DNA of 28,270 bases from Flexicrinis sp001567485 (lineage in GTDB: Bacteria > Chloroflexota > Anaerolineae > Aggregatilineales > Phototrophicaceae). The position numbers and the translations under genes were made by a program. A model generated the notes under the pieces. It was not told the DNA's origin, did no database searches, and saw only the letters and a list, made by a program, of their open reading frames with translations. Numbering within the stretch: position 1 is the stretch's first letter; every line of letters starts with the position of its first letter. The stretch covers positions 1 to 28,270 of the forward strand of contig SZPI01000031.1 of assembly GCA_030263635.1 (NCBI GenBank), in the 5' to 3' direction. Shown here in pieces: positions 14,782 through 22,165 of the stretch.

Positions 14782-15749
14782 GGTTGATCTCTCCCCGAGT
14801 CCTTGTCTGGCTCGACATTCTCTGTAGATGCTACCACATACAGCGGCCGTCCGCGCGTCTCGTCATAGATTCGCGCGACATACTGCCCGAGCACAAACAG
14901 GAAAAAGAGCTGAAAACTGCCGATCAGTAGAAGCACCACAATCGTCGTCGCTTGGCCGCCGAAGAAATCAGGCCCCAAACTGATTCGCAGCAGTGCGATG
15001 ATCGGGATCGCCAGCACAGCCAGCAAGCCCAACGCCAATGAGACATAGATCATCACCTGGAGCGGGAAGAACGAAAAGCCGGTTACGGCATCCCACGCGA
15101 ACCGCATCATCTTGCGCAGCGGGTACTTGGTCTCGCCGATCGTACGGGCTTCGCGCACATACTGCACACCCGTTTGGCGGAACCCGACCCAGCTTGTCAT
15201 GCCTCGAATGAAACGGTTGTGTTCACGCATCGTCCGCAGCACATGAGCGACGCGCTCGTCCATCAGCCGGAAATCACCGGTATCCAACGGGATATGAACA
15301 TCGGTGATGCGGTATATCACGCGGTAGAACAGCTTGGCCGTCGCGCGCTTGAACCACGACTCCCCTTTGCGTTCTGAGCGAACCGCGTACACCACCTCGT
15401 AGCCCGCCTTCCAGCGTTCGATCATTTCAAGGATGACCTCAGGTGGGTCTTGCAAGTCAGCGTCGATCAACACCACCGCCCGCCCCGTCGCGAAGTCGAT
15501 CCCGGCGGTCACCGCCACCTGATGACCAAAGTTGCGCGCGAAGTTGACGATCTTGATTCGCGGATTCCTCGCGGCCTCGGCGCGCATCTCATCGAGCGAT
15601 TTGTCGCGGCTCCCGTCATTGACGAGGATCAGTTCCCACGGCTCGTTGGTCGACTCCATAACCCGAGCCACCTCGGATACGAGGCGCGGGACATTCCCTT
15701 CCTCGTTATAGACGGGGGCAACGATTGAATACGTTGGACGTGCGGTCAT
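14778..15749 (-). CDS. Family-2 polyprenyl-phosphate glycosyltransferase (GtrB/DPM1-like)
   Basis: About 323 residues. The GT-A domain begins YSIVAPVYNEEGNVPRLV, followed by VNDGSRD near 43-49 (nucleotide-sugar binding) and LIDADLQDPP near 92-101 (metal-binding acidic motif); ARNFGHQVAVTAGID lies between them. A DTGDFRLMD segment and RGMTSWVGF complete the DPM1/GtrB signature. Two C-terminal membrane helices (about 230-255 and 265-290) anchor it on the cytoplasmic face. The enzyme should transfer a sugar from a nucleotide to polyprenyl phosphate, supplying lipid-linked sugar for GT-C enzymes such as the one at 6939-9374. The ATG at 15749 starts the domain directly; a longer in-frame reading to 15848 would add 33 arginine-rich residues unlike the family. 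Confidence 0.92.
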   Translation of the reverse strand: MTARPTYSIVAPVYNEEGNVPRLVSEVARVMESTNEPWELILVNDGSRDKSLDEMRAEAARNPRIKIVNFARNFGHQVAVTAGIDFATGRAVVLIDADLQDPPEVILEMIERWKAGYEVVYAVRSERKGESWFKRATAKLFYRVIYRITDVHIPLDTGDFRLMDERVAHVLRTMREHNRFIRGMTSWVGFRQTGVQYVREARTIGETKYPLRKMMRFAWDAVTGFSFFPLQVMIYVSLALGLLAVLAIPIIALLRISLGPDFFGGQATTIVVLLLIGSFQLFFLFVLGQYVARIYDETRGRPLYVVASTENVEPDKDSGRDQP

Positions 15750-15784
15750 GGACAGGTCTCGACAAGCGATATCGCGATCGACAG

Positions 15785-15790
15785 ATTTTA
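15785..15790 (-). promoter_or_regulatory. Possible -10 element upstream of the glycosyltransferase gene
   Basis: On the minus strand the sequence reads TAAAAT about 35 bases before the glycosyltransferase start. No good -35 hexamer is found 16-18 bases further upstream, so the call is weak. The position is right for the first gene of the long minus-strand run. Confidence 0.25.
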
Positions 15791-15889
15791 CACGGATACT
15801 GCGGCGAGTACGCATAACCTCAACGCGGCGCACCCCATTCTGCCACAAGCCGCGTCGGGACGTTAGCCGTCATTGGTCAGGTTAGGGAA

Positions 15890-15919
15890 TTGGTATCGCG
15901 AATCGTGGTCGGGTATAGT
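15890..15919 (+). promoter_or_regulatory. Promoter of the flavin reductase gene
   Basis: TTGGTA at 15890-15895 and TATAGT at 15914-15919 are separated by 18 bases, close to the housekeeping sigma consensus. The start codon is at 15969, giving a leader of roughly 43 bases. This is the best promoter in the 219-base gap between the divergent glycosyltransferase and flavin reductase genes. Confidence 0.5.
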
Positions 15920-15968
15920 CGACAGGCTGCAGCCATCCCGCCATACTCAACGAGGGCACGAAGACTTC

Positions 15969-16457
15969 ATGGGAATAGACGCGGAACTATTTCGGAATAC
16001 GCTCACCAAGTGGGCTTCCGGAGTCACCGTCGTTACCACCACGCACGAGGGACAGCATCACGGGCTGACGGTCAGCTCGTTTTCAAGCGTCAGCCTCGAC
16101 TCGTCGCTAATTCTTGTGTGCATCAGCCACCGAACCGCGGCGCTCCCCATGCTGCTCGCGGCCGGCCACTTCGCCGTCAATATCCTGTCGTCAGCTCAAC
16201 GTGAAATCGCGCGCCGCTTCGCCGGCCAGATTCCAGACATCGTCGACCGCTTTGACGGCATCGCGTATTCCACGCTCGTCACGGGTTCACCGCTTCTCGA
16301 CGGCGCGCTGGCGTGGATCGACTGTCACACGGCGCGAACCATCGAAGCTGGCGATCACACGATCTTCATCGGCGAGATCGCGGCCGCCACCGTGTTTGAC
16401 GATGCGCCGCTGGTCTATACGAATCGGCAGTGGGGAACCTTCACCCCTCTAGCCTGA
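15969..16457 (+). CDS. Flavin reductase-like FMN-binding protein
   Basis: About 162 residues, the typical length of the flavin reductase (DIM6/NTAB) family. It begins with the family pattern FRNTLTKWASGVTVVTT, followed by HHGLTVSSFSSVSLDSSLIL (FMN binding), a HFAVNILS strand and the GSPLLDGALAWIDCH loop, ending in IFIGEIAAA and a GTFTPL tail. Members reduce FMN with NAD(P)H and often supply reduced flavin to a monooxygenase. The ATG at 15969 was chosen because it starts the conserved domain and has GAGGG upstream (12 bases away, slightly long); reading from 15873 would add unlike sequence. It diverges from the long minus-strand run and its stop overlaps the ppgK stop by 9 bases tail to tail. 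The partner enzyme is unknown. Confidence 0.9.
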   Translation: MGIDAELFRNTLTKWASGVTVVTTTHEGQHHGLTVSSFSSVSLDSSLILVCISHRTAALPMLLAAGHFAVNILSSAQREIARRFAGQIPDIVDRFDGIAYSTLVTGSPLLDGALAWIDCHTARTIEAGDHTIFIGEIAAATVFDDAPLVYTNRQWGTFTPLA

Positions 16458-17240
16458 CCTGCCTTTCGGGTCGGGCTGCTTTCTGCCGGCGCTTGTATCC
16501 GGGAACCGCGCCGCGGCGGCCATCGCCGCGCCCACAATTCCGGCGTCGTTGAAGAAGTGCGCGGGCACGATCTCCGCGTTGATCTTGATGTATTTGATGA
16601 ACCGGTCGAATCGCTTGCTGATGCCGCCGCCGATGATGAACATGTCGGGCGTGAAGATCCGTTCCAGATGAGTCAGATAGTCGTTGACGCGCTTCCCCCA
16701 CTTCGACCACGACAGGTCTTTCTCTTCCTTGACACGTGCCGATGCACGCGCCTCGGCGATCTTGCTGCCCATGTGCAAATGGCCGAACTCCGTATTCGGC
16801 ACCAACTTGCCATCGAGGAACAACGCGCTGCCGATTCCGGTGCCGAAGGTGAGCATGATGACGACGCCCATCTTGCCCTTTCCGGCGCCGAAGACCATCT
16901 CGGCCTCACCCGCCGCATCAGCATCGTTGAGGACGATAAACGGCATTCCCACGACGTTATTGAATAAGGTCTGCCCGTCACATCCGATCCAGCCGGCATC
17001 CACGTTCGCAGCGGACAGCATAGTGCCATTCTTCACGATTCCGGGATACGTGCAGCCGATCGGCCCTGAATACGCCGCCATCTCGACCAGCGTCTTCACG
17101 GCTTGAGCGACCGCGGGTGGCGTCGAGGGCTGCGGTGTATCGACGCGCAGCCGTTCCGACACCAACTCCCCGTCGGCCGCGTTTACGACAGCCCCTTTAA
17201 TCCCGGAGCCGCCGATGTCGATTCCAAGAAATGTTGCCAC
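16449..17240 (-). CDS. ppgK: Polyphosphate glucokinase
   Basis: 263 residues, ROK-type sugar kinase of the polyphosphate glucokinase family. Motifs: GIDIGGSGIKGAVV at 6-19 (phosphate loop), NDADAAGEAE at 105-114 with the catalytic Asp, TFGTGIGSALF at 131-141, and EFGHLHMGSK at 151-160 in place of the zinc-binding ROK loop. Further on, WSKWGKRVNDYLTHLERIF and MFIIGGGISKRFDRF are typical of PpgK. It phosphorylates glucose to glucose 6-phosphate using polyphosphate, often also ATP. The start is a GTG with AAGGGGG about 8 bases upstream, 2 bases after the pepA stop, so the two are co-transcribed. Assignment is firm. Confidence 0.94.
   Translation of the reverse strand: MATFLGIDIGGSGIKGAVVNAADGELVSERLRVDTPQPSTPPAVAQAVKTLVEMAAYSGPIGCTYPGIVKNGTMLSAANVDAGWIGCDGQTLFNNVVGMPFIVLNDADAAGEAEMVFGAGKGKMGVVIMLTFGTGIGSALFLDGKLVPNTEFGHLHMGSKIAEARASARVKEEKDLSWSKWGKRVNDYLTHLERIFTPDMFIIGGGISKRFDRFIKYIKINAEIVPAHFFNDAGIVGAAMAAAARFPDTSAGRKQPDPKGRSG
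16452..16484 (+). terminator. Possible intrinsic terminator after the flavin reductase gene
   Basis: GCCTGACC (16452-16459) can pair with GGTCGGGC (16469-16476), giving 8 pairs including one G-U and a 9-base loop, followed by TGCTTTCT. The T-rich tail is only moderate. The stem contains the flavin reductase stop codon and lies inside the end of ppgK on the other strand. Confidence 0.4.
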
Positions 17241-17242
17241 GT

Positions 17243-18751
17243 CTAGACCCCCTTACGTGTCGTCCATTCAATGACGAATTGCGTCAGCAGACGCGCCCCG
17301 TATCCTGACATACCTTTCGCCGGAATGTACGCGCTGGCCCCGGAATCGACGAACGTGCCGGCCATATCCACGTGCGCCCACACCGGATAATCGACGAACT
17401 CGGCAAGGAACATGGTCGCGACGCTTGCGCCGGCCTTCGGGATCGTCGAGCTGTTGCGCATATCCGCCGTATCGCTGTCGATCTGCTTGCGATATTCGGG
17501 CGCCATCGGCATCGGCCACACGCGCTCGAAAACCGTCTCGCCCGCGTGCTCGAGCGCACGGCGCAGTTCCACATCCGTCGCGAAGACCGCCGAATACACC
17601 CCGCCAAGCGCAGCGGCCGCCGATCCGGTCAGCGTGGCGATATCGACCACAGCGTCAGGCGCGAACCGCTTGGCGTACACCAGCGCATCGGCCAGCAGCA
17701 GACGTCCCTCGGCATCGGTGCTGATGATCTCGATCGTCTTGCCGTTCGATGCCGTGATGACATCCTGAGGGCGGTACGCCGCGGCGTCCACAAGATTCTC
17801 CGAGGCGGGGATGATGCCCACGACGTGCTTCTCGACTTGCAGTTCCGAGACGGCCTGCATGGCCCCCAACACCGCCGCGGCGCCCGACATATCGCCCTTC
17901 ATCCCGATCATGCCGTCGCGCGTCTTCAGGGAGTATCCGCCGGTATCGAACGTCACGCCCTTGCCGACAAGCACAAGCGTATCCAACTCGGCGGAACGGT
18001 GCGCGTTGTGCTGCAATACGATGAACCGTGGGGGATTGTGGGCGGCCTGCGCGACAGCCAGCAGCGCGCCCATTTGGAGCGCTTGCATTTGGCCGCGTTC
18101 CAACACCTCCACCTGCAACCCACGCTCTCCGGCGATCCGAACCGCGATCTCGGCGAGATAAGCGGGCGTACACACGTTCGGCGGTAGATTCGCCAAGTCC
18201 CGCGCCAGTGACGTCGCACGAGCAAGCGCCATGCCAACCCGCAAACCCGCCTCGGCCTCTGCGATCACGTCCCCGGAGCATACGATCACGGCATGTTCAA
18301 TCTTGCTCTGATCCGCCGCCTTCGACTTCATGCTGTCGAACGTGTACAGGCCGAGGATCAACCCTTCAGCGACCGCCGTCGTAGTGGCTTCGACGGGATC
18401 AGGCAGCCCGCAGATCGCCACGTGCTTCGCGCCCACATCCTGCGCGCACTTCCCGGCCACCGCAGCGGCGCGTCGAACGCGCTCCGCCAGTGGGACATCG
18501 CCGTTGCCGGTTCCGACCAATACCACCCGCTTGAACGCAGCCGATTCCGGCGGATATAAAACGGCGACCTGCTCGGCCTTGCCGGTAAAGTCGCCTGCAT
18601 TGAGAAGTCGGCCAATGAGGCCGCCAAGAATCGCGTCGATCGCACCTGCGCCAAAGGAGTCCGCCGATTGCGCACCGGACGGCGCCAGCACGACAAGTGC
18701 ATCCGTTTCCGTGGCCTCCAAGCTCCCTGCCCGAAGCGTGATTTCAATCAT
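17243..18751 (-). CDS. pepA: Leucyl aminopeptidase (M17 family)
   Basis: 502 residues, the usual PepA length. The N-terminal domain (about 1-160) is the variable M17 regulatory domain; the catalytic domain follows. Active-site residues are all present: Lys264, Asp269, Lys276, Asp287, Asp346, Glu348 and Arg350, in GKGVTFDTGGYSLK, KGDMSGAAAV and STDAEGRLLLADA. These lie 6 positions before the numbering of the E. coli enzyme. It is a hexameric two-metal enzyme that removes N-terminal residues in peptide turnover. The ATG at 18751 has AGGA (18758-18761) 6 bases upstream, which decides against an in-frame ATG 10 codons earlier. It is followed 2 bases later by ppgK. Whether it also binds DNA, as E. 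coli PepA does, cannot be told. Confidence 0.95.
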   Translation of the reverse strand: MIEITLRAGSLEATETDALVVLAPSGAQSADSFGAGAIDAILGGLIGRLLNAGDFTGKAEQVAVLYPPESAAFKRVVLVGTGNGDVPLAERVRRAAAVAGKCAQDVGAKHVAICGLPDPVEATTTAVAEGLILGLYTFDSMKSKAADQSKIEHAVIVCSGDVIAEAEAGLRVGMALARATSLARDLANLPPNVCTPAYLAEIAVRIAGERGLQVEVLERGQMQALQMGALLAVAQAAHNPPRFIVLQHNAHRSAELDTLVLVGKGVTFDTGGYSLKTRDGMIGMKGDMSGAAAVLGAMQAVSELQVEKHVVGIIPASENLVDAAAYRPQDVITASNGKTIEIISTDAEGRLLLADALVYAKRFAPDAVVDIATLTGSAAAALGGVYSAVFATDVELRRALEHAGETVFERVWPMPMAPEYRKQIDSDTADMRNSSTIPKAGASVATMFLAEFVDYPVWAHVDMAGTFVDSGASAYIPAKGMSGYGARLLTQFVIEWTTRKGV

Positions 18752-18794
18752 GTCGATTCCTACATTCTGTGTGGGCCGCACGTCAACCGGGTCG

Positions 18795-18821
18795 ATTATG
18801 CCGTAACCGTTACAAAGTCAA
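18795..18821 (-). promoter_or_regulatory. Candidate pepA promoter with palindrome in the spacer
   Basis: Read on the minus strand: TTGACT (18821-18816), a 15-base spacer, then CATAAT (18800-18795), about 43 bases before the pepA start. The spacer is shorter than the usual 17 and holds an inverted repeat, GTAAC-N-GTTAC (18803-18813). Such a spacing would be weak unless helped by a regulator. Confidence 0.4.
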
Positions 18822-18832
18822 TATGTCCAGCG

Positions 18833-19081
18833 CTATTCACCTTCAGACGATTTCAGCGTTCGTAGATAGATCAAACGGCCAGCGTGCTGCGCCGCGCGGC
18901 GAACGCTGATGTCCGGGTCGGTCTCAAACAACGCCTGAAGCGCGGGCAGCGCGTCACGGTCGCCAAGCTCGGTCAGTTCGTTGATCGCCTCAAGACGCGC
19001 TTCGGGGCGTCGATCCTTAAGCCGGGCGAGATGATATTGGATCAACTTCTTCTGATTGCTGGTCAAAATGAGTCCTCGCAT
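18833..19081 (-). CDS. Small HEAT-repeat protein
   Basis: About 82 residues. Two helix pairs look like HEAT repeats: ARLEAINELTELGDRDALPA and LQALFETDPDISVRRAAQHA, preceded by a helix KKLIQYHLARLKD. HEAT repeats form helical scaffolds for protein binding. The ATG at 19081 (MRGLILTSN) was chosen because GAG lies 5 bases upstream and a TATACT about 22 bases upstream fits a short leader. A longer in-frame reading to 19201 would put 40 unlike residues in front and cross the neighbouring promoter. It lies 81 bases upstream of pepA in the same direction. The partner is unknown. Confidence 0.72.
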   Translation of the reverse strand: MRGLILTSNQKKLIQYHLARLKDRRPEARLEAINELTELGDRDALPALQALFETDPDISVRRAAQHAGRLIYLRTLKSSEGE

Positions 19082-19102
19082 CGTTGCTCGAACACACGTC
19101 GT

Positions 19103-19108
19103 AGTATA
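19103..19108 (-). promoter_or_regulatory. -10 element for the HEAT-repeat gene
   Basis: The minus strand reads TATACT about 22 bases before the chosen start. No clear -35 is present. The 14-base palindrome at 19109-19122 directly abuts it on the upstream side. Confidence 0.35.
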
Positions 19109-19122
19109 GCCTACCGGTAGGC
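19109..19122. promoter_or_regulatory. 14-base perfect palindrome between divergent genes, possible operator
   Basis: GCCTACCGGTAGGC equals its own reverse complement. It lies between the divergent HEAT-repeat gene and the SH3/M23 gene, immediately upstream of the minus-strand TATACT and about 30 bases upstream of a plus-strand TATGAT (19153-19158). That position would let one regulator act on both genes. Without a loop it is unlikely to be a terminator. Confidence 0.4.
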
Positions 19123-19152
19123 CGTCGTGCCGCCCCGCTATCAAACTTGGTG

Positions 19153-19158
19153 TATGAT
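19153..19158 (+). promoter_or_regulatory. Possible -10 element for the SH3/M23 gene
   Basis: TATGAT lies 37 bases before the chosen ATG, with TTGG just upstream of it but no good -35 at 16-18 bases. The position is right for a short leader. Confidence 0.3.
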
Positions 19159-19194
19159 TCGGAACAGACAACCTTGCGTGGGGGGTGCATTTCA

Positions 19195-20451
19195 ATGGCA
19201 AACTTTGTCGCCACTGTCCTCGGCAACCTTGACTTCCCGGCTATTCGTGAGATCAACGTGCGTACTGGCCCCGCGATCATCAACTCACTGCTGTTTCGCA
19301 TCGCAGTCGGCTCACAGGCGGAAGTCCTCGCTGTTGAGGCGGATTCTACAGGGAGCGCGAAGGACGGCAAGGTTTACCAGTGGCTCAACTTGGACTTTGG
19401 CGCTGGCCGCCGTGGCTGGGTGCGTGACGACCTGATCGGCATCGAAGGCGATGGATCGGCGTTCGGCTACGGCTTCATCCCACAGCGCACACAGGCGTTT
19501 ATGCTAGCGCGCTCCGTAGTCGCGCCAGCGCCAAGCACTCCGGTCACCCCACCAGCGCCATCACGCCCTCAGCCGGTTGAACCCGCAGAACCCGCCGAAC
19601 CCCAGCCCGAACCCGCGCGGCCTGAGCCTGCACCGTCTGGCGAGGAAGGCTACGCGCTGACTATGGGACGTGATGGGGTCAACGTTCGCCGTGGCGCTGG
19701 AACGGTATTCGAGCCGGTCGGGCGCTTCCCACATCGAACACGCTGTCGGATTATCGGCGCCCAGCCGGAACACAACCGCGCAAGCCGCTTCAAATGGGTC
19801 AACGTCGAAGCGCAGGGTACCGTGGGCTGGATCCGTGAGGATTTGCTGCGGTATGTCGGCGATGTCGAGCCGTTCGGGCTGGCCTACCATGACGCCTACC
19901 CGGCCCCGATGGAGCGCTCATGGTGGGTGCGCGACTGGAACACAGATCCCAACTTCACCGCGATTCATTACGGATGGGATCTCGGCGCGGCGACCGGAGA
20001 GCCGGTGTTGGCTGGCCCGAACGGCGGATTGGTCGTGCAGGTCACACGCTGCACTGCATGCACACCCGCGCAACCCAATGTCCTGTCACAAGGACGCCGT
20101 TTGAACGATCCGGCCGTGCTTCAAGACCCGGCATGGGGGTTCGGCTACGGGAACTACGTCGTCGTGCGCTATCTGCATGACCAGCTTCCCGCGTCGACAC
20201 GGGCCGAGCTTCAGCGGCGCAACCTCACCGGCTATCACCTCTTCACGATCTACGCGCACATGAGCGAGATCGACGTGCAGGTCGGGCAGGTTCTTCAGCC
20301 GAACCAACGAGTTGGAGGATGCGGAAACACAGGCAACAGCGAGGCCACCCATCTGCATCTCGAAATTCGCGCGTGGAATAATCCCAACGAGACCAGCACC
20401 GGCCGTATGATCGCCAACCGCATGGATCCGGTGGTGCTGTTCCGGCGTTAA
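19195..20451 (+). CDS. SH3-SH3-M23 peptidase (LytM-like endopeptidase) without visible signal peptide
   Basis: 418 residues. A bacterial SH3-like domain (about 5-85, NVRTGPAI then RRGWVRDDLIGIEGD) is followed by a proline- and glutamate-rich linker (about 110-148), a second SH3 domain (about 153-222, GVNVRRGAGTVFEPVGRF, GTVGWIREDLL), and an M23 domain to the end. The metal and catalytic residues are complete: His258 and Asp262 (HYGWD), His355 (YAHMS), and His386 and His388 (HLHLE). M23 enzymes cut peptide cross-links in peptidoglycan. The ATG at 19195 has GGGGGGT 8 bases upstream. Neither this start nor the in-frame one at 19147 gives a signal peptide or membrane helix, which is odd for a wall enzyme. 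It converges on murJ with a 2-base gap. Confidence 0.9.
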   Translation: MANFVATVLGNLDFPAIREINVRTGPAIINSLLFRIAVGSQAEVLAVEADSTGSAKDGKVYQWLNLDFGAGRRGWVRDDLIGIEGDGSAFGYGFIPQRTQAFMLARSVVAPAPSTPVTPPAPSRPQPVEPAEPAEPQPEPARPEPAPSGEEGYALTMGRDGVNVRRGAGTVFEPVGRFPHRTRCRIIGAQPEHNRASRFKWVNVEAQGTVGWIREDLLRYVGDVEPFGLAYHDAYPAPMERSWWVRDWNTDPNFTAIHYGWDLGAATGEPVLAGPNGGLVVQVTRCTACTPAQPNVLSQGRRLNDPAVLQDPAWGFGYGNYVVVRYLHDQLPASTRAELQRRNLTGYHLFTIYAHMSEIDVQVGQVLQPNQRVGGCGNTGNSEATHLHLEIRAWNNPNETSTGRMIANRMDPVVLFRR

Positions 20452-20453
20452 TC

Positions 20454-22073
20454 TCAGCGGATCACACGGCGGATGATCGACGCGGCGATCGACCGCGCCT
20501 CGTGCACGCCGAACAGTTGGGCGGCGGCGAAGTATACAATGCCCCCGAGTACTGCGCAGCCCGTCACAATCACGATCATGCGCTGGCCGCCCAGCAGCGC
20601 CGCCGCAGCAGCGACTACGGCTCCCATCACAAGGGCTGCAGCGCCCGATCGTGTGACCATTCCCAGCACGCGCCGCGTCGGAAGTTGAAGCACGCGCCGG
20701 CTCAACAGCAGCCACAGCAGCGCGGCTTCGAGCAGCGTCGTGACCGAGTTTGCAAGCGCGAGGCCGGCGGCGGGCGTGCGCTCAATACTGGACGGATCGC
20801 CGACGAATTGGATGAACACGATGCTGAGCACGATGTTCGCAACAAGCGACACCACACCGACGGCCACCGGCGTTCGCGTATCGCCTAAGGCATAGAACGC
20901 GCGCGACAGAAGCTCCAGAAACGCGTGCCCGATCATACCGAGCGCAAAGAACGCAAGCACCCACGCCGTCGCCTGTGTCGCTTGAGACGTCCACTCCCCA
21001 CGCTCGAACAGCAGCGCAATCACCGGCCCGCCGAGCACGATCAACCCGACGGACGCGGGTATCGCGAGGAAGGCCACACCGCGCAGCGCATCGGCAAGCC
21101 GGCCGCTGTACCCGTCGAAATCGCGCTCATCGGCAAGTTTCGACAGCGTTGGGAACACGGCGGTGCCGGCGCTCTGCGCAATGACGCCGAGGGCGAAGAA
21201 CATCATAAACCATGCGACGTTCATCGCGGAATTACTGCCTTCGGCCATGCGCGTCGCAAAAAACACGTTCACGAGAAAGTTGATCTGCGTTACCGCCAAG
21301 CCGAGCACGCGCGGCAGCATCAGACGCAGCACATGCCCGCTGCCCTCGACGTCGAACCGCAGCAGCGGCCGAATCTTCGCGCGAACACGCACAAGGCCCG
21401 GAACCTGAACGGCAAGGTGCATCAGCGCACCGAGGATCGCGCCAAACGCGAGGCCATACACGTTTGCCCCACTTTGAGACGCATAAGCGAACGGCCCACT
21501 GTCGGTCGGGATGATCCGCGTGAGCACCAGCGCGCCGAAGATCAAACCGAGGTTGTACATGCTGATCGCCAGCGCAGGCAGTGTGAATTGTTGATGAGCG
21601 TTTAGGATCCCCATCACCAACCCGCTGGCAGAGAAGATGACGGTCGTAATCAGCATCCATTGTGCGAGATGCGCCGCAAGCTGCTGGTACTCCGGTGGCA
21701 CGTCAGCAATGAGGATCGGCATATACAGCGGCGCCGTGATCGCCAGCACGAGGCCGAAGAGTCCGGTCGCGGCCGTCGACCACGACATCACGGCCGAGGC
21801 GAGCCGCCACGCGTCCGCGCTGCTTCGCCCAAGATAGCGCGTGAAGACCGGGATGAATGCCGAGCCGAGCGCCCCGCCGGCCACCAGCGTGAACAGCAGT
21901 TCGGGGATACGCTGCGCGCCAAAGAAGATATCGAGTTCAGCCGACGCGCCGAAGCTGGCCGAATAGGCCGCCGTGCGAACTACGCCCAAGACGCCGCTGG
22001 CGAGGAAGCCCAACAGTACTACTAGGGCCGCGCGCGCGACCTGCCCCGACGATAGTGCCCGTACTTCGGTCAT
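20454..22073 (-). CDS. murJ: MurJ, lipid II flippase
   Basis: 539 residues with about 14 membrane helices, the length and layout of MurJ/MviN of the MOP exporter superfamily. The N-terminal segment has SGVLGVVRTAAYSASFGAS then ELDIFFGAQRIPELLFTL, which is the family signature. The second half has AFYALGDTRTPVAVG near residue 390, also typical. It flips the lipid-linked peptidoglycan precursor to the outer face of the membrane. The ATG has GGGGGGA just upstream. It diverges from the 1030-residue gene and shares an ATTATAAT element with it. Downstream it meets the M23 gene tail to tail, so two peptidoglycan genes are adjacent but oppositely read. Confidence 0.95.
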   Translation of the reverse strand: MTEVRALSSGQVARAALVVLLGFLASGVLGVVRTAAYSASFGASAELDIFFGAQRIPELLFTLVAGGALGSAFIPVFTRYLGRSSADAWRLASAVMSWSTAATGLFGLVLAITAPLYMPILIADVPPEYQQLAAHLAQWMLITTVIFSASGLVMGILNAHQQFTLPALAISMYNLGLIFGALVLTRIIPTDSGPFAYASQSGANVYGLAFGAILGALMHLAVQVPGLVRVRAKIRPLLRFDVEGSGHVLRLMLPRVLGLAVTQINFLVNVFFATRMAEGSNSAMNVAWFMMFFALGVIAQSAGTAVFPTLSKLADERDFDGYSGRLADALRGVAFLAIPASVGLIVLGGPVIALLFERGEWTSQATQATAWVLAFFALGMIGHAFLELLSRAFYALGDTRTPVAVGVVSLVANIVLSIVFIQFVGDPSSIERTPAAGLALANSVTTLLEAALLWLLLSRRVLQLPTRRVLGMVTRSGAAALVMGAVVAAAAALLGGQRMIVIVTGCAVLGGIVYFAAAQLFGVHEARSIAASIIRRVIR

Positions 22074-22108
22074 CCGTCCCCCCGGTTTGGGTTAGAATAG
22101 TTCGATGA

Positions 22109-22116
22109 ATTATAAT
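22109..22116. promoter_or_regulatory. Symmetric -10 element shared by murJ and the divergent large gene
   Basis: ATTATAAT is its own reverse complement, so both strands read TATAAT, offset by 2 bases (plus 22111-22116, minus 22109-22114). On the plus strand TTGGGT (22087-22092) lies 18 bases upstream, a fair -35. On the minus strand no good -35 is seen. It lies 35 bases from the murJ start and 50 from the start of the 1030-residue gene. Confidence 0.5.
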
Positions 22117-22165
22117 CGCCGGGCGACGCACAGCCGTATCCCGAACTGAACTGAAGGGACTGCTC

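Noticed and set aside
17372..18187. A 271-codon plus-strand frame opposite pepA.
   Set aside because: His- and Arg-rich shadow of the complete pepA catalytic domain.
19561..19644. A repetitive stretch encoding Pro-Glu-Pro-Ala repeats in the SH3/M23 gene.
   Set aside because: It is a low-complexity linker between two domains, not a CRISPR, a mobile element or a regulatory repeat.
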